From assembly GCF_023703375.1 (NCBI RefSeq), contig NZ_JAMQGO010000010.1, forward strand, positions 1 through 64,000: a stretch of 64,000 nucleotides of DNA, in the 5' to 3' direction. Shown here piece by piece: positions 62,645 to 64,000 of this stretch (its first letter is position 1; each line of letters opens with the position of its first letter). The notes beneath the pieces were generated by a model. The model saw only the letters and a program-made list of their open reading frames with translations, searched no databases and was not told where the DNA came from. Position numbers and translations under genes: made by a program. The stretch comes from Lutimaribacter degradans. Its GTDB lineage: Bacteria > Pseudomonadota > Alphaproteobacteria > Rhodobacterales > Rhodobacteraceae.

Positions 62645-64000
62645 ATGACGGCGCGACAGGATTTGCCGGAAAACCGGCTGGCACAGGGGCTTTGGTTGGG
62701 GTTGGCCGCCGTTCTGGTTGCCTTTCACATCGGCCTGATCTTTTCCGGGCTGGTGCCCAACCTTGTCAGCCGCCCGCTGCACATGGCGCTGATCCTGCCG
62801 TGGGTTTTCCTTTACGGCGCGACGGGCCGGCGGCTGGGCACGGGCGCGGCGCTATGTGCCGTTGGCGTGGCGGGCAGCGTCTGGATCGCCTGGAATGCCG
62901 ACAGTCTGAGCGACCAGTACGGCTTTCTTGAAAGCCGGTTCCAGGTCTGGCTGGCGTTTGCCCTGCTGGGCGTGGTGATCGAGGCCGCGCGCCGCGCCAT
63001 CGGCTGGCCGCTGCCGATGGTGGCGCTGGCCGCGTTGCTCTACGCGTTCTTCGGCCAGCACATTCCGGGCGAATTCGGCCATTCCGGCACGCCGCTGCGG
63101 TCGTTCCTGGGCACGATGGTGGTGGCCGAGGGCGGCATTTGGGGCAGCCTGACGGCCGTGTCGGTCGGCGTGGTTTCAATCTTTGTCATCTTCGGCGCAG
63201 TGCTGAACGCGGGCGAGGCGGGGCAGGGCTTCATGAACGTGGCCGCCGCGGCAGCCGGGCGGCTGAAAGGCGGGGCTGCCAAGGTGTCGGTGCTGTCCTC
63301 GGCGTTGTTCGGGTCGATCTCGGGCTCGGCCAGTGCCAATGTCGCCTCGACCGGCGCGATCACGCTGCCCGCGATGGCCAAGCTGGGCTACCCGCGCCGC
63401 CTGGCCGCGGGCGTCGAGGCTGTGGCCAGTTCCGGTGGGCAGATCATGCCGCCGCTGATGGGCGCGGGGGCCTTTGTCATGGTCGAGTTGACGGGCACAC
63501 CCTACACCCAGATCATCGCGGCCGCCTTCCTGCCAGCTATCTTGTATTTCTGGGCGGTGTGGGTTGGCATCAACGCCTATGCCACCCGCTTTGACCTGCG
63601 CGGCATCGACGCGGCAGACCGCCCCGTGCCGCGCGACGTGATGGTGACGGCGCTGTTTTTCCTGATCCCTTTCGCAGTGCTTTTGCTGGGCATGTTCGTT
63701 TTGGGGTACACCCCGCAATATGCGGCCTGCCTTGCCATCATCGCGGGCGCGGTTTTGTTGCTCACGGGGGCCGACCTGCGCCTTGACGCCAGGCGCACCG
63801 GAACCCGCGTGGTCGAGGCATTGCTGACCGCATCGAAACAGGTTGCGATGATCGCGTCGATCATCTTGTGCGCATCGATCATCATCGGCGTTCTGGGGGT
63901 GACGGGGCTGGGCGTGAAAATCACCTCGGTCATCCTTGAAGGGTCGGGGGGGCTGCTTTGGGCCTCTCTCTTGCTGACGGCGCTGGCCTGCCTCGTGCTG
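62645..64000 (+). CDS. TRAP transporter fused permease (partial)
   Basis: Starts at ATG 62645 and is open to the window edge (452 codons seen, no stop). It reads as a polytopic fused small and large permease of the TAXI-TRAP type: an N-terminal part with four spans, then FLGTMVVAEGGIWGSLTAVS, the SGSASANVASTGAITLPAMA region, and SSGGQIMPPLMGAGAFVMVE. About 650-700 residues are expected, so roughly a third is missing. It follows the receptor gene by 72 bp. Confidence 0.88.
   Translation, partial: MTARQDLPENRLAQGLWLGLAAVLVAFHIGLIFSGLVPNLVSRPLHMALILPWVFLYGATGRRLGTGAALCAVGVAGSVWIAWNADSLSDQYGFLESRFQVWLAFALLGVVIEAARRAIGWPLPMVALAALLYAFFGQHIPGEFGHSGTPLRSFLGTMVVAEGGIWGSLTAVSVGVVSIFVIFGAVLNAGEAGQGFMNVAAAAAGRLKGGAAKVSVLSSALFGSISGSASANVASTGAITLPAMAKLGYPRRLAAGVEAVASSGGQIMPPLMGAGAFVMVELTGTPYTQIIAAAFLPAILYFWAVWVGINAYATRFDLRGIDAADRPVPRDVMVTALFFLIPFAVLLLGMFVLGYTPQYAACLAIIAGAVLLLTGADLRLDARRTGTRVVEALLTASKQVAMIASIILCASIIIGVLGVTGLGVKITSVILEGSGGLLWASLLLTALACLVL

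Noticed and set aside
1..64000. Insertion sequences, prophage or CRISPR array
   Set aside because: No transposase, integrase or regular spacer repeats were found; the only clear tandem repeat is the two-copy unit at 44266-44329.

Overview
The window (about 62% G+C by eye) is chromosomal DNA from an alphaproteobacterium, most likely a marine member of the Rhodobacteraceae (Roseobacter-type). This rests on the proteins and gene order: an alpha operon without rpsD, L3 with an acidic C-terminal tail, the rpmH-rnpA-yidD-...-yidC-MOSC-engB-...-argB block, an Aap/Bzt amino-acid transporter, and an ectR-ectABC-ask_ect cluster. No insertion sequence, prophage or CRISPR array was seen.

Layout. (1) 1-17.4 kb: the end of tuf and the S10-spc-alpha ribosomal supercluster, with secY, adk and rpoA, all on +. 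It is broken up by spacers holding terminator-like hairpins and by a 2.4-kb foreign block (lysozyme-like protein, 2OG-Fe oxygenase, bacterioferritin) between rplP and rpmC. (2) 17.5-23.1 kb, +: Do-like protease, rarA, crcB, pseudouridine synthase, HAD phosphatase and ATP12 chaperone, mostly overlapping or tightly spaced. (3) 23.2-27.7 kb, +: a four-gene amino-acid ABC transporter with an attenuator-like hairpin after the binding-protein gene. (4) 27.7-47.3 kb, mostly -: the rpmH...argB block, into which two modules are inserted. One is a DAB-type inorganic-carbon transporter (dabB-dabA) with a divergent LysR regulator and an adjacent SDR gene. The other is a DUF4178-DUF4178-small membrane protein-DUF350-spermidine-synthase-like cluster, followed by ttcA and an EAL protein. 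(5) 47.5-51.5 kb, +: TVP38 membrane protein, an unusual pyridine-nucleotide-disulfide oxidoreductase, an orphan sensor kinase and a small membrane protein. (6) 51.5-57.0 kb: tRNA-Arg(ACG), a gene-poor stretch with a possible gene remnant, a DEAD-box helicase, an L,D-transpeptidase, a lipoprotein and a sulfatase with an atypical active-site motif. (7) 57.0-64.0 kb: ectoine biosynthesis with its MarR regulator, then a TAXI-type TRAP transporter whose fused permease runs off the right edge.

How it fits together: most of the window is growth machinery (translation, secretion, membrane insertion, RNase P). Around it sit functions suited to a saline habitat: ectoine synthesis, amino-acid and TRAP uptake, and bicarbonate supply. 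No wholly new system can be proven from sequence alone. The best candidates for a second look are the DUF4178/DUF350/aminopropyltransferase-like membrane module with its 52-residue membrane protein and perfect 32-bp tandem repeat, the non-haem-type bacterioferritin and 2OG oxygenase lodged inside the ribosomal cluster, and the sulfatase lacking the usual proline of the formylglycine motif.
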